Assembly (NCBI RefSeq): GCF_007995085.1 | Contig: NZ_VOQS01000003.1 | Span: forward strand, 2,790,001 to 2,854,000 | Length of the DNA stretch: 64,000 bases | Origin: Paraburkholderia azotifigens | GTDB lineage: Bacteria; Pseudomonadota; Gammaproteobacteria; Burkholderiales; Burkholderiaceae | Reading direction: 5' to 3' | The notes under the pieces: generated by a model | The model's input: only the letters and a program-made list of their open reading frames with translations | Database searches by the model: none | Told to the model about the DNA's origin: nothing | In this document: positions 18,060 to 26,474 of the stretch, piece by piece | How the letters are laid out: each line of letters starts with the position of its first letter | Numbering within the stretch: the stretch's first letter is position 1 | Program-made: the position numbers and the translations under genes

Positions 18060-18950
18060 GTGATCCGAAAAGGCTTTGTGACGGCGAAGAGGAAGGCGCT
18101 CTTTCTGGCGGTGTGGTGCACAGTCCTGTGGGCGTCCCCGGGAAACGCCGCAATCAGCGAACGCGCTCATGCCGGGTTGCCCGATCCGCACTCCGCGCTG
18201 GCGAGTCCTGCTACCCCTGAGATGTCCAACCTGGACAGGACGCTGACTCAGAACGGAATCGCCCCAGGCTCGGCGAAAGCGCACATGCTCACGGCATGGT
18301 TCGAGATGGTGTTGCATGACCCGGACATCGCGATGCGAATGGGTGGCGGCCCCGCTTTACTTGAACGGATTTTCCTGGACGAGGGCAAGCGCGAAGCACT
18401 GATGTCGAGCGGGCTTGCACGCGTGACTCCGCAGGTGCGGCTGCTGTATTTGCAATTGTTCACTCGCCTGCTCGATGAGTTTGTTCCCGTCAACTGCTTT
18501 GGACTTGTCGATATGAACGCGGTGATGAATCACATCACGCTAGGGGAAATGTCCGATGCGGATGCGGCGCTCTACCTGCAGCTCCTTTACAGAGTATTGG
18601 TCAGCAGTATGTCCGACGCGCCCGTCCGGCTGCCGACACCGCAGGAATACGCGGGTGCGATGGAGGAACTGTCCCGCGCAATCGTCATCGAGCTGGATGC
18701 GGATACGGCGAGTCTGGACCGCTATGGGGCATACACACGACGGCCATCCACCGCGACGCCATCCGACGTGTGCTGGACGACGAGAGTTACGCTGCACGCG
18801 ATCGCGAAGATGCCCGAAAGCGCACGCGACATCATATTTTTGACGGCCATTACCGCATCGCACGTTGGAGCGTTCGCGAATCCTGCCGAAGAGGGTCCCG
18901 GGCAAGTGCCGCGCGACTCCGGCAAACGCATGGACGAGGGCATCCCTTAG
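18060..18950 (+). CDS. Secreted hypothetical protein
   Basis: I do not recognise the family. The 296-residue product starts at a GTG with GGAG nearby. It has a basic-hydrophobic signal peptide (about 1-31, cleavage probably after GNAA). The mature part is mostly helical, with one Cys near residue 148 and another in DVCWTTR near 240. It follows the DUF2252 gene by 63 bp in the same direction and is followed by another secreted protein, so these three may be one transcript. Confidence 0.7.
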   Translation: MIRKGFVTAKRKALFLAVWCTVLWASPGNAAISERAHAGLPDPHSALASPATPEMSNLDRTLTQNGIAPGSAKAHMLTAWFEMVLHDPDIAMRMGGGPALLERIFLDEGKREALMSSGLARVTPQVRLLYLQLFTRLLDEFVPVNCFGLVDMNAVMNHITLGEMSDADAALYLQLLYRVLVSSMSDAPVRLPTPQEYAGAMEELSRAIVIELDADTASLDRYGAYTRRPSTATPSDVCWTTRVTLHAIAKMPESARDIIFLTAITASHVGAFANPAEEGPGQVPRDSGKRMDEGIP

Positions 18951-19045
18951 CGCGCGAAGTTCAATATCGCCGCCGGCAAACACCGTGTGCCTTACGGTCG
19001 GATGGTGGCCGCCGGCGCCATGTAGTCTCGCATTGGAGAGAGCTT

Positions 19046-19648
19046 ATGAATGTGCAATGGCCGTGCCGGAGCCTCGTCTGCATGATTGCCCTGTTGTCGG
19101 GCATAGGCGCGACAATCGATGCAGCAGGCCAGGACCAGGCTACCGATGTCGAACAGTCGAAGCCGTTCTCCGGCACCAGCGTCACGAGGACGAGGGCCAT
19201 CGTATTCGGGATCGATACGACGCGTAACAGCATGACGCTTATGCAGGAGAGCGGCGAGCCGATCGATATTCTGGTGGACCCGTCGATTGGAGATGTCAGT
19301 ACCCTGAAAACAGGCGATGCAGTTTCCATCACTTACAGCCGCGCGCTTCTGCTTCGTGCGGGAAAGACACCGACGGACGGTATTCGCGAGCGCATCGACA
19401 GTGGATTCAGCACTGCACAGTCCGTGGAGTCGTCGTTGTCGATGCACAGAGTTCAGGCAGTGGCGACCGTCGAAAAGATCGATCGCACGAATCGCTTGCT
19501 GACGCTGCGAGATCCGACCAGAACGTTGACGCTCGAAGCATCTTCCGAAGGTCTTCTGAACGGACTTAAGGTCGGCGACAGCGTGCGCGTCGATTTTGTC
19601 GAAGCGACGGCTATTCGCATTTCGCCCGGTGCAGCGCCTCCTCACTGA
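19046..19648 (+). CDS. Secreted hypothetical protein with repeated beta-strand modules
   Basis: The 200-residue protein has a signal peptide (about 1-27, ending near DAAGQ). Two similar modules follow: one includes IDILVDPSIGDVSTLKTGDAV, the other LTLEASSEGLLNGLKVGDSV. Each has a beta-strand and then an xLKxGDxV segment, as in periplasmic OB-like or copper-binding-type folds. No metal ligands are obvious. GGAG lies 8 nt upstream of the ATG. Other open frame upstream to 18770 is not needed. Function unknown. Confidence 0.7.
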   Translation: MNVQWPCRSLVCMIALLSGIGATIDAAGQDQATDVEQSKPFSGTSVTRTRAIVFGIDTTRNSMTLMQESGEPIDILVDPSIGDVSTLKTGDAVSITYSRALLLRAGKTPTDGIRERIDSGFSTAQSVESSLSMHRVQAVATVEKIDRTNRLLTLRDPTRTLTLEASSEGLLNGLKVGDSVRVDFVEATAIRISPGAAPPH

Positions 19649-19798
19649 AGGCGATATGCGATCGCAGCAATGTTTCATATCGACTGTATGCCCGTCTCGG
19701 TGTGCAGACGACGTGGTTGAGAATGAACAGCGTTTTGCGGCGGTCAGGGCTTTGCGCTGCAACGGGGCGCGCCTGCCACGCTGAGCGCGAAGATCGGC

Positions 19799-20452
19799 TT
19801 AATCCTCGCGTGAGGGTGCCAGGTGCGACGCGAACCATTGGACGGCGAGCCGTTCCACCGTTTCGAGCGTGCCCGGTTCCTCGAAAAGATGTGTCGCGCC
19901 CCGTACGATTTCGAGGTCGCGCACGCAAGCCATCTGCTCCGCTGCCCCGCGGTTCAGACGGATGGCTTCTTCGTCGAACTCCCCGACTATCATGAGCGTG
20001 GGTGCGGTCACGAGCGACAACGCTTCCCGGGCCAGATCGGGGCGGCCTCCGCGCGACACGATTGCCCGAACCTCAGGCAGGTTTCCGGAAGCCACCAGCG
20101 CGGCCGCTGCGCCCGTGCTCACACCGAAAAGCCCAATGGAAAGCGTCGACGCATCGTGCTGCTCGCGTAGCCATGCCAGCGTTCCTGCGAGTCGGCGCGC
20201 GAGCAGTGGAATATCGAAACGGTACCCGGCCGTCACACTGTCATCGGCCTGTTCACCGTATGTGAGCAGGTCGAATAGCAAGGTCGCAATACCGGCCTGT
20301 TGCAAAGCCTTTGCTGTCTGCTGAGTGCGATAATTCAGCCGCCAGCTTCCGCCGCCGTGCGCGAACACCACAATGGCATTGGCCCTGGCAGGAATGCTCA
20401 GAGTGCCCTGAAGGCTCACATAGCTGACGGTTGCGTCATGCCGGCTTCGCAT
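19799..20452 (-). CDS. Alpha/beta hydrolase (dienelactone hydrolase-like)
   Basis: The fold is shown by VVFAHGGGSWR (oxyanion region), the nucleophile elbow GVSTG, an acid residue in VGEFDEE and the His in GATHLFEE. It is a cytoplasmic serine hydrolase of the dienelactone-hydrolase-like group, substrate unknown. The start at 20452 (217 residues) is preferred because GGGAGG lies 4 nt upstream; the open frame runs to 20476. Genes of this type often sit beside phosphoribosyltransferase or stress genes, but none is adjacent here. It lies downstream of the antiporter gene in the same direction. Confidence 0.85.
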   Translation of the reverse strand: MRSRHDATVSYVSLQGTLSIPARANAIVVFAHGGGSWRLNYRTQQTAKALQQAGIATLLFDLLTYGEQADDSVTAGYRFDIPLLARRLAGTLAWLREQHDASTLSIGLFGVSTGAAAALVASGNLPEVRAIVSRGGRPDLAREALSLVTAPTLMIVGEFDEEAIRLNRGAAEQMACVRDLEIVRGATHLFEEPGTLETVERLAVQWFASHLAPSRED

Positions 20453-20613
20453 ACAGCCTCCCGATCTTTCAGTCATCGTGCCACTACATGCTGCTACGTG
20501 CTGCTACGTGCTGCGGAAAGCGCCGCTATGCGAAGAGCCCTTCAGTACATCTATACCCAACCGTCTTCGCGTATACAGTCAGACGCCTTATACAGTCACA
20601 TACGCGGGCTGCG

Positions 20614-21876
20614 TCAGGTCCCATCAGCAGTCGCGTGATGAACGTCGAGCACGTCGGGCGCATGCTCGGGCGCATCCTCGCCAAGGTTGGCAACCGCCTT
20701 TGCATAGCTGCCGATCGCGGGAAGCGCCGTCAGTCCGTGAGCGAATATGCTGAGCAAAACCGTCGCCATGACAGCGAGTCTGATGATCGGCTCTCCCGGC
20801 AGGTCGGCTTCTCCTTCGAGATAGACAAGTCCGAGAACAATCGATGCCAGTCCTCGCGGACCAAACCACCCCATAAATAGCGTTGTCGGCCGACTGAGAT
20901 GCGTGCCTCTGAGCGCGATTGCGACCGGGACCATGCGAATCAACGTCAGACTCAGCACGGCGTACGCCAGAATCGCAAAGCTGAACTGCGCCCAGACGCG
21001 GGTGACGAGAAGGCCAAAGAGAAAGAACACAAAATAGTTGAAGAGTTGGCCACAGTCCTCTGTAAACTCGACGCCATGTTCACCCACTTCGCGAAAGCCG
21101 GACTGAGTCGCCAGGCCGGCCACGAATGCTGCAATGAACATGCTTGCGCCCGTCGCCTCCGAAGCCACGACGCAGGCAAGTGGCAGCGCCACTACGCCAA
21201 GCTGTGTGGCGGGTTCGGCCATCCATGCCTTGCGGTGAGCGAGACTGAGCAGCCATCCGCCGAGCAATCCGACGCCGAGCCCGATGAGTGTTCCATAACC
21301 GAGCTGCTCAAGCAGAAAACGACCCAACACTGAGCCGCCGCGGCTGGTCTCGCGCGCCTCTGCCAAGGCGATGAAGAACATCAGAAATGGGACCGAGAGT
21401 CCGTCGTTCAGGCCCGCCTCGACATTCAAGGCCTGACGGATCTGATGAGGGACTCGCGGGCTGTTCACAATGACCTGTCCGAGCCCGGCGTCAGTCGGCG
21501 CCAGTATGGCCGCCAGAATACCCGCTTCCCACCAGGTGAGCGTCCTGAAGACAACCATCGCGACGAGCACACCAAGTCCGATTGTCAGCAGCATTCCCGT
21601 GGTTAGCAGACGCACCGGCAAACTGGTTTCACCTTTGAGCACACGCGGCGGGACGCGTGACGCATCGGTGAAAAGCGTCATAACAAGACCAAGTTCGGCA
21701 ACCAGCAGCAGTTCTTGCCTGTCCATCGCGAGTTCGTTCAATGCTCCCTGCGAAGTGGCCATCAACGCACCGAGCGCGGTGAACAATATCGGCGCAGTGA
21801 GTATCGTTCGCTCCAGCCGCCGGGATACCAGGCTGAAGAGGAAGGTCATCGAGATGAAAGCGGCGATGAGGATCAT
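20614..21876 (-). CDS. Cation:proton antiporter (CPA1 type)
   Basis: This integral inner-membrane protein of 420 residues has about 12 hydrophobic segments. It carries the CPA signature regions LAPTDAGLGQVIV (about 125-137) and NVEAGLNDGLSVPFLMFF, whose acidic residues (EAGLNDG) form the transport site in NhaP/CPA1 exchangers. It exchanges Na+ or K+ for H+. GGAG lies 7 nt upstream of the ATG. Two FNR-like palindromes lie in the upstream gap. Confidence 0.9.
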   Translation of the reverse strand: MILIAAFISMTFLFSLVSRRLERTILTAPILFTALGALMATSQGALNELAMDRQELLLVAELGLVMTLFTDASRVPPRVLKGETSLPVRLLTTGMLLTIGLGVLVAMVVFRTLTWWEAGILAAILAPTDAGLGQVIVNSPRVPHQIRQALNVEAGLNDGLSVPFLMFFIALAEARETSRGGSVLGRFLLEQLGYGTLIGLGVGLLGGWLLSLAHRKAWMAEPATQLGVVALPLACVVASEATGASMFIAAFVAGLATQSGFREVGEHGVEFTEDCGQLFNYFVFFLFGLLVTRVWAQFSFAILAYAVLSLTLIRMVPVAIALRGTHLSRPTTLFMGWFGPRGLASIVLGLVYLEGEADLPGEPIIRLAVMATVLLSIFAHGLTALPAIGSYAKAVANLGEDAPEHAPDVLDVHHATADGT

Positions 21877-22067
21877 CTGTCATCTCCAAAGCTGCAGAGT
21901 CACGCTGTCGTAGCATCAGAGCGGAAGCAACGAGTTCTGCCTGAGTACCGTGCGCGAAGAAGAACGGCTCACAAAGTTTCTGTGAACCGGTAGCCGTAAA
22001 GATCGAGGAGTCGCGTATGGGCCGCGCGCTCATGCAGGCATCACATCGCGGATCGAGGTCACCGCGA

Positions 22068-22081
22068 TTGATCCATGTCAA
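22068..22081. promoter_or_regulatory. FNR/ANR-like site, antiporter side
   Basis: TTGAT-CCAT-GTCAA, about 190 bp upstream of the antiporter start. Confidence 0.5.
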
Positions 22082-22230
22082 TGCGGAGCGCACCGCGGAA
22101 CCTGATTCAGGGGGCGCGTAATACAGCGCAGCAGCACCCGGAGCGTGGCACGCTCTCAGCACGATGATCGTCTTCATCTGCGTCGATCGGGCTAAATGGG
22201 CTACACCGTCCGCTAACAGAACATCCGCAA

Positions 22231-22244
22231 TTGACCTGCGTCAA
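22231..22244. promoter_or_regulatory. FNR/ANR-like site, SulP-remnant side
   Basis: TTGAC-CTGC-GTCAA is a perfect 5+5 palindrome about 225 bp upstream of the 22469 gene. Confidence 0.6.
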
Positions 22245-22468
22245 TCGCTGGTGCGGTCGCGTGATTATCGTGATCTTCAGACCGGTCGAGTACCACACCG
22301 CATCCTTTGGAGAAGGAGTTGTTTCCTCATCTGTGCGTCCGCAAAAAAAGAATGATTCATCACTCGCGGCATCGGATCTGAAGCAGGGCAGGGCTGTCCG
22401 ACTCGACCGATCGAACCCGCAGAAGCGTTGCTTTCAACTGGCGCGACGACATTTTGAGGCCCATGATC

Positions 22469-22831
22469 ATGAGCGATCATTTTCTGCCGCACCACGGCCC
22501 GGAATTTCACCTTCCGATTCTCGAATGGGTACAGGGCTATCAGAAATCGTGGATCAAACCGGACGTCGTCGCCGGTGTGACGGCGGCGGCCGTGGTGCTG
22601 CCCGAGGCGATGGCCTACGCGACAGCCGAAAAGAAGTACCGCGAACAAAAGATTGCCGTCTGGCTGCTCGGTATGAGCCCGGAGGTGTTTGCCGTGGTCG
22701 AGAAGACACCGCTCGGCAAGACCCTTGAACACGAGCGCATGTTTCTCAATCTCGAACAGACGCTGGCTGCCTGGCATGACCTCTCGTGCAAGCAGGACGA
22801 CGCATCGAGCAATGAGCCGACAAGTATCTGA
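22469..22831 (+). pseudogene. Internally deleted SulP-family anion transporter
   Basis: The 120-residue frame joins two ends of a SulP transporter. Residues 1-51 resemble the start of the transmembrane domain (LPILEWVQGY, PDVVAGVTAAAVVLPEAMAY). Residues from about 53 resemble the end of the C-terminal STAS domain (AVWLLGMSPEVFAVVEKTPLG, then ERMFLNLEQTL). Full SulP proteins have about 500-600 residues, so roughly 450 residues of membrane helices and the early STAS domain are missing, with the frame intact across the join near 22620. It cannot transport. The ATG at 22469 has GAGG 9 nt upstream. The surviving piece could still be translated as a small STAS-like protein. Confidence 0.8.
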
Positions 22832-22846
22832 GTGCGGAGCCTCGTC

Positions 22847-23524
22847 ATGAGCACGATTTCACCCTTCGAACATGCCGAACCCGAACGCCGGGGAAGAATT
22901 CTCAACACCGTCGACCGCGTCTGCGAACTGTGCTTTGGTCTATTCATGGCGTTGACGTTCATCGGTGCTGTAAAGGCTGTGAGCGCTGATGCCGACGCCG
23001 GGCACAAGATGTTTTTTGCTGCACTCGGATGCAATCTCGCGTGGGGGCTTGCCGACGCCGTCATGTATCTCGTACGTACGCTTGCCGATCGGGGGCAACG
23101 CCTCAAACTCGCGCGGGCCATGCGCGGCGAGAACGAGCGGTCCGTGGCGCTGCGTGCTCTGCGCGACGCGTTGCCCGAGGCGCTCGGACCAGTTGTCGAG
23201 GATGCCGATCTCGAGCGAATTCGCGCTCGCCTGGCGGCTTTGTCGCTGCCAGATCGAGCGAGGTTCGTTCGGGACGACTTCCTCGGCGCACTGGGGATTT
23301 TTCTGCTCGTTGTTCTGGGAACATTTCCTGTCGCTATCCCCTTTATCATCTTCGATGATCACACAACTGCACTCATAGCCTCGCGCGTGCTCACACTGCT
23401 GATGCTTTTCAGTGCAGGTTTTGCACTTGGACGCTACACAGGCGGAGGCGCAGTCAAAGCAGGATTCGTCATGATCGCGCTTGGCATTGCGCTCACTCTG
23501 GCGATCATTGGACTGGGCGGATGA
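22847..23524 (+). CDS. VIT/CCC1-like multispanning membrane protein
   Basis: The 225-residue protein has about five hydrophobic segments: two in the N-terminal third (FGLFMALTFIGAV; FFAALGCNLAWGLADAVMYL) and three at the C-terminus. A charged cytoplasmic stretch of about 80 residues lies between. This 2+3 layout is that of VIT1/CCC1 transporters, which move iron or manganese, but the conserved metal residues cannot be confirmed by eye. GGAG lies 8 nt before the ATG. It starts 15 bp after the SulP remnant, so the two were likely co-transcribed. Confidence 0.65.
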   Translation: MSTISPFEHAEPERRGRILNTVDRVCELCFGLFMALTFIGAVKAVSADADAGHKMFFAALGCNLAWGLADAVMYLVRTLADRGQRLKLARAMRGENERSVALRALRDALPEALGPVVEDADLERIRARLAALSLPDRARFVRDDFLGALGIFLLVVLGTFPVAIPFIIFDDHTTALIASRVLTLLMLFSAGFALGRYTGGGAVKAGFVMIALGIALTLAIIGLGG

Positions 23525-23589
23525 CGGCTTCTTGATGCTCTATTCGGATGAGCCGTGCAAGCCGATTTTGCGTGTGGTTGGCAGGAACG

Positions 23590-23603
23590 CTGATATACGT
23601 CAA
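23590..23603. promoter_or_regulatory. Weak FNR-like site
   Basis: CTGAT-ATAC-GTCAA has one mismatch in the left half-site. It lies 126 bp upstream of the small membrane-protein gene at 23729. Confidence 0.3.
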
Positions 23604-23728
23604 TTCATTCGCCGCTCCCGTGGGTAGCTTAGCAATATGGTGTGACTGATCCACGCTGCAATCTGTACAGCGGTGTTTGGCACAGAGGCAGCACTCGATC
23701 AACGTCTTTGTCCAACGAGGCGAATTCC

Positions 23729-23941
23729 GTGGCTTTTCTTATACCAGCCTTGATTTTCCTTGTGTCGACAGGCTTCCTTGTCGGCGCATCGGTACAGCAC
23801 GCGGAGCCGACTGCCGTTGCTCCCGCCCCCGCGTCAAGCTCGGGTGAGGGCGGGCCCGTGGCGCCGTCAGTACCTCCCGGGCCATCCAGCCTGAATAGTC
23901 CGGTCCGTCTGCAAGGTCCTGCTTCACAAGCACGGATATGA
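23729..23941 (+). CDS. Possible small membrane protein
   Basis: A GTG start with GAGG 8 nt upstream opens a 70-residue frame. It has one N-terminal hydrophobic helix (AFLIPALIFLVSTGFLVGAS) and a Pro/Ala/Ser-rich tail. It is unlike any family I know. Support comes from the ribosome site, the helix and the FNR-like site upstream; the short length makes it uncertain. Confidence 0.4.
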   Translation: MAFLIPALIFLVSTGFLVGASVQHAEPTAVAPAPASSSGEGGPVAPSVPPGPSSLNSPVRLQGPASQARI

Positions 23942-24315
23942 GTTTGGCAGAACGCACGGTGCAGACGGGTGAGATGGCAACCTGGATACGCGGTTCGTCT
24001 GGCAGGCTGTCAGCAGCCGGGCAATTGCATGTATGGCTTGCCCGGTTTGGCCGCGTGAGTTCGTTGTGCATTCCGCAAACGCGTGCGAAGTCGCATGCGA
24101 TCGCATCGAACGAAGGGCGAGGGCCGTTTCCTACAGACGAGCGGGACAGAACCGGCGCGGATCTCGTCTAGAGACCGGTCGGTCCACAGTATCCTCTGCT
24201 CGCAGGAAATCGAAAAATGGCACGCCCACGCCGTGCTCAAAAGCTGGCCGGGTTGAATGTGGAGACGCGCGGCTCCGCGAATGCGGAACCGCGTGTGAGT
24301 GACGATCGGCGTAGC
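23942..24315. other. Gap downstream of the encapsulin gene
   Basis: I see no convincing gene here. The only structure noticed is the hairpin at 24268-24293. Confidence 0.4.
24268..24293 (-). terminator. Hairpin downstream of encapsulin
   Basis: CGCGGCTCCGC pairs with GCGGAACCGCG (one wobble mismatch) around a GAAT loop, 22 bp past the encapsulin stop codon. There is no T-run. Confidence 0.4.
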
Positions 24316-25119
24316 TTATTGCGCCGGCACCACCGACACCGATGCTTCGCTCGTCAGCATCAGGAAGGTCAGCGTCTCGCGCAGGTAGAGGCGCACCGTC
24401 GAGTCGGTATGGCTCTGGTAGCCGATCGACACGTCCTGGCCGAGATGCAGTTCGTAGTCGCCGCCGCGCATCGACAGCACGCTGCCGCCTTCGAGCGCCG
24501 GCGCCCAGATGATGTCGCCGTTCACGATCCGCTTGATGTGCTCGATGACGGGATAGCCTTGATCGCTTGCTTCGCCGAGCGCCGTGTACGCATCGGCGCC
24601 GAGCAGCACGGAGTAGGGACCGTCGACGCCCGCCAGACGCAACTGCTGCAGTGCGCCGCCAATCGCGTTCGGATAGTCGGCGACATCGGCGGGCAGTGTG
24701 AGCGACGTGTTCGACGAACCCTCGCGAATGCCGACGATGCCCGCCGCCTTGTAGCCGTCGAAGATCGCGCGGTCTTCCGCATAGGCGAGTTCTTTTGCAG
24801 CGTCCTTTGCGGGCTGCCAGTCCGAATCGTTGGCGCCACGTTCGACGGCGTCGATTGCATCGCGCGACAATTCGAACGGCACGGTCAGTTGCACGAGCGC
24901 CTTCACCTCGGACAGCTTCGCGCTCACGCCGTGATGCGGCGCTGCAATGCTCGCCAGGTGTCCCGTCCCGACGGCCGACAGATCGACGCCGCCGGGGCCC
25001 TTGACATCGACCACGCGCCGGCCGGCGACGGAGCGCCTGAACGTGCGCGCCACTTCTTCTTCGATTTGCGACCACGCTTCGCTGGAGATGGGGGCGAGCT
25101 CGCGATGCAGGTTATTCAT
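24316..25119 (-). CDS. Family 1 encapsulin shell protein
   Basis: The protein (267 residues) self-assembles into a protein nanocompartment with an HK97-like fold. The start MNNLHRELAPIS, the following SEAWSQIEEEV helix, the VDVKGPGGVDLSAV segment and the C-terminal RLYLRETLTFL all match the encapsulin/linocin M18 family. The length is typical of the 60-subunit type. The gene overlaps the DyP peroxidase gene by 8 bp (ATG inside the cargo stop region), so translation is coupled. AAGGAA sits 9 nt upstream. The cargo is the preceding gene. Confidence 0.95.
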   Translation of the reverse strand: MNNLHRELAPISSEAWSQIEEEVARTFRRSVAGRRVVDVKGPGGVDLSAVGTGHLASIAAPHHGVSAKLSEVKALVQLTVPFELSRDAIDAVERGANDSDWQPAKDAAKELAYAEDRAIFDGYKAAGIVGIREGSSNTSLTLPADVADYPNAIGGALQQLRLAGVDGPYSVLLGADAYTALGEASDQGYPVIEHIKRIVNGDIIWAPALEGGSVLSMRGGDYELHLGQDVSIGYQSHTDSTVRLYLRETLTFLMLTSEASVSVVPAQ

Positions 25120-26182
25120 ATTGGGCAGTTCCTTTCAAAGAGCCGATATTCAGCGAGCCGTCAACGCGCGGCTCGGCGGATGCGAGGGTTTCGGAAGGCG
25201 CAGCCGGGCTCGCGCTCCCGTGCGAACTGTCGGGCTGCGGATTGCGGTCCGCGAGCGTTTCCAGCAGCGGCGCCGAAGGCACGAAAAAGAGTCCGCCCGT
25301 CGCCGCGCGGCTGAAGTCGAGCAGCCGGTCGTAGTTGCCCGGCGGGCGCCCGACGAACATGTTCTCCAGCATCTTTTCGATGGGTTCGGGCGAGCGCGCA
25401 TAACCGATGAAATACGTGCCGAACTCGCCCGAGCCGGGGCGCCCGAAAGGCATGTTGTCGCGCAGGATCTTCACTTCCTGTCCGTTCTCGACGAGCGTCG
25501 TCAGCGAACTGTGCGACGAAGTCGGTTTGACGGCGTCGTCGAGTTCGATATCCGACAGCTTCGTGCGGCCGATGATGCGTTCCTGCGTCTCCACCGGCAA
25601 CGCGTTCCAGCCTTTCATGTCGTGGATGTATTTCTGCACGAGCACATAGCTGCCTGCCGTGAATTCCGGGTCTTCGTCGCCGATCATCGTGAAGTCGACG
25701 GCTTCGCGGCCAGTCGGATTCTCCGTGCCGTCGACGAAACCCACCATGCTGCGCAGATCGAAATAGCGGAAACCTTGCACTTCGTCGACGACCATCACGG
25801 CTTCGCCGAGGCGGCCGATCAGTTGGGTTGCGAGTTCGAAGCACAGATCCATCTGGTCCGCACGGATGTGCAGCAGGATGTCGCCCGGCGTGGCGATCGC
25901 ACGGCGCTCGCCCGGACCGAACTCGCGAAACGGATGAAGCTGCGCAGGGCGGGGCGCGCCGAAGAGCCTGTCCCATGCGTCGGAGGCGAAGCCGACCACG
26001 CATGACAGGTTGCCGGACGGAACGCGCTTGCCGACCGAGCGGACGAGCGCGGCGACGTCTGCGCACCATGCACGCACGGTGTCGGCATGCGCATCGCCAT
26101 CGACGAGCGTCGCGACGATGAAGATCGCGCTGCGCGTAATCGGTGCATAGACGGCCTGGGGTTCTGGAATGTCGTTGGGCAT
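25112..26182 (-). CDS. Dye-decolorizing peroxidase, encapsulin cargo
   Basis: This haem peroxidase (356 residues) is packed inside the encapsulin. It has the DyP motif GFVDGTENPTG with the catalytic Asp at 151, the probable proximal haem ligand His224 (KPTSSHSSL) and the distal Arg241 (ILRDNMPFG). A Ser/Pro/Ala-rich linker (about 312-340) leads to the targeting peptide DGSLNIGSLK (341-350), which matches the known DyP cargo-loading peptide. The ATG at 26182 is favoured by AGGA 9 nt upstream; ATG 26206 lacks a ribosome site. Physiological substrate unknown; oxidative-stress protection is likely. Confidence 0.95.
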   Translation of the reverse strand: MPNDIPEPQAVYAPITRSAIFIVATLVDGDAHADTVRAWCADVAALVRSVGKRVPSGNLSCVVGFASDAWDRLFGAPRPAQLHPFREFGPGERRAIATPGDILLHIRADQMDLCFELATQLIGRLGEAVMVVDEVQGFRYFDLRSMVGFVDGTENPTGREAVDFTMIGDEDPEFTAGSYVLVQKYIHDMKGWNALPVETQERIIGRTKLSDIELDDAVKPTSSHSSLTTLVENGQEVKILRDNMPFGRPGSGEFGTYFIGYARSPEPIEKMLENMFVGRPPGNYDRLLDFSRAATGGLFFVPSAPLLETLADRNPQPDSSHGSASPAAPSETLASAEPRVDGSLNIGSLKGTAQYE

Positions 26183-26474
26183 CGGACCGGGTCCTGTCGA
26201 AACCATTGCGGATACTTGCGGATACGTTAGTGCGGAAAAAGTGCCGGATAGGAGAGTACCGCGAACGGGGGGTAGTTGTCGTAGGAGGGGATGGCGAGCG
26301 TTTTGCGAAAGTGGCTCACACCGGACTGACATGCGCTTATGGTGCGTCATGCCGCGTGCTTATGCTTTTGCGGCGTGTATCAGATGTCGAAAATGCACGA
26401 TGGGAGAACGACAGCAAGCGGCGCCTCGCACTGCGCGCTCGCTGTCGCTTTGAGTTGTGGCGGACGTGCGCGGT

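Larger units (their letters stand above)
21877..22468. other. Intergenic region with two FNR-like sites
   Basis: This 590-bp divergent region between the antiporter and the SulP remnant has no convincing gene. It holds the palindromes at 22068-22081 and 22231-22244. Confidence 0.5.

Noticed and set aside
20491..20510. Tandem 10-bp repeat CTGCTACGTG x2 upstream of the hydrolase gene
   Set aside because: Two copies only, easily arising by slippage; no regulatory meaning can be supported.
23938..24171. Plus-strand frame MSLAERTVQTGEM...
   Set aside because: No ribosome site, no motif; probably noise.
24217..25314. Plus-strand open frame of 365 codons over the encapsulin gene
   Set aside because: Antisense shadow of the encapsulin and DyP genes, which have clear motifs.
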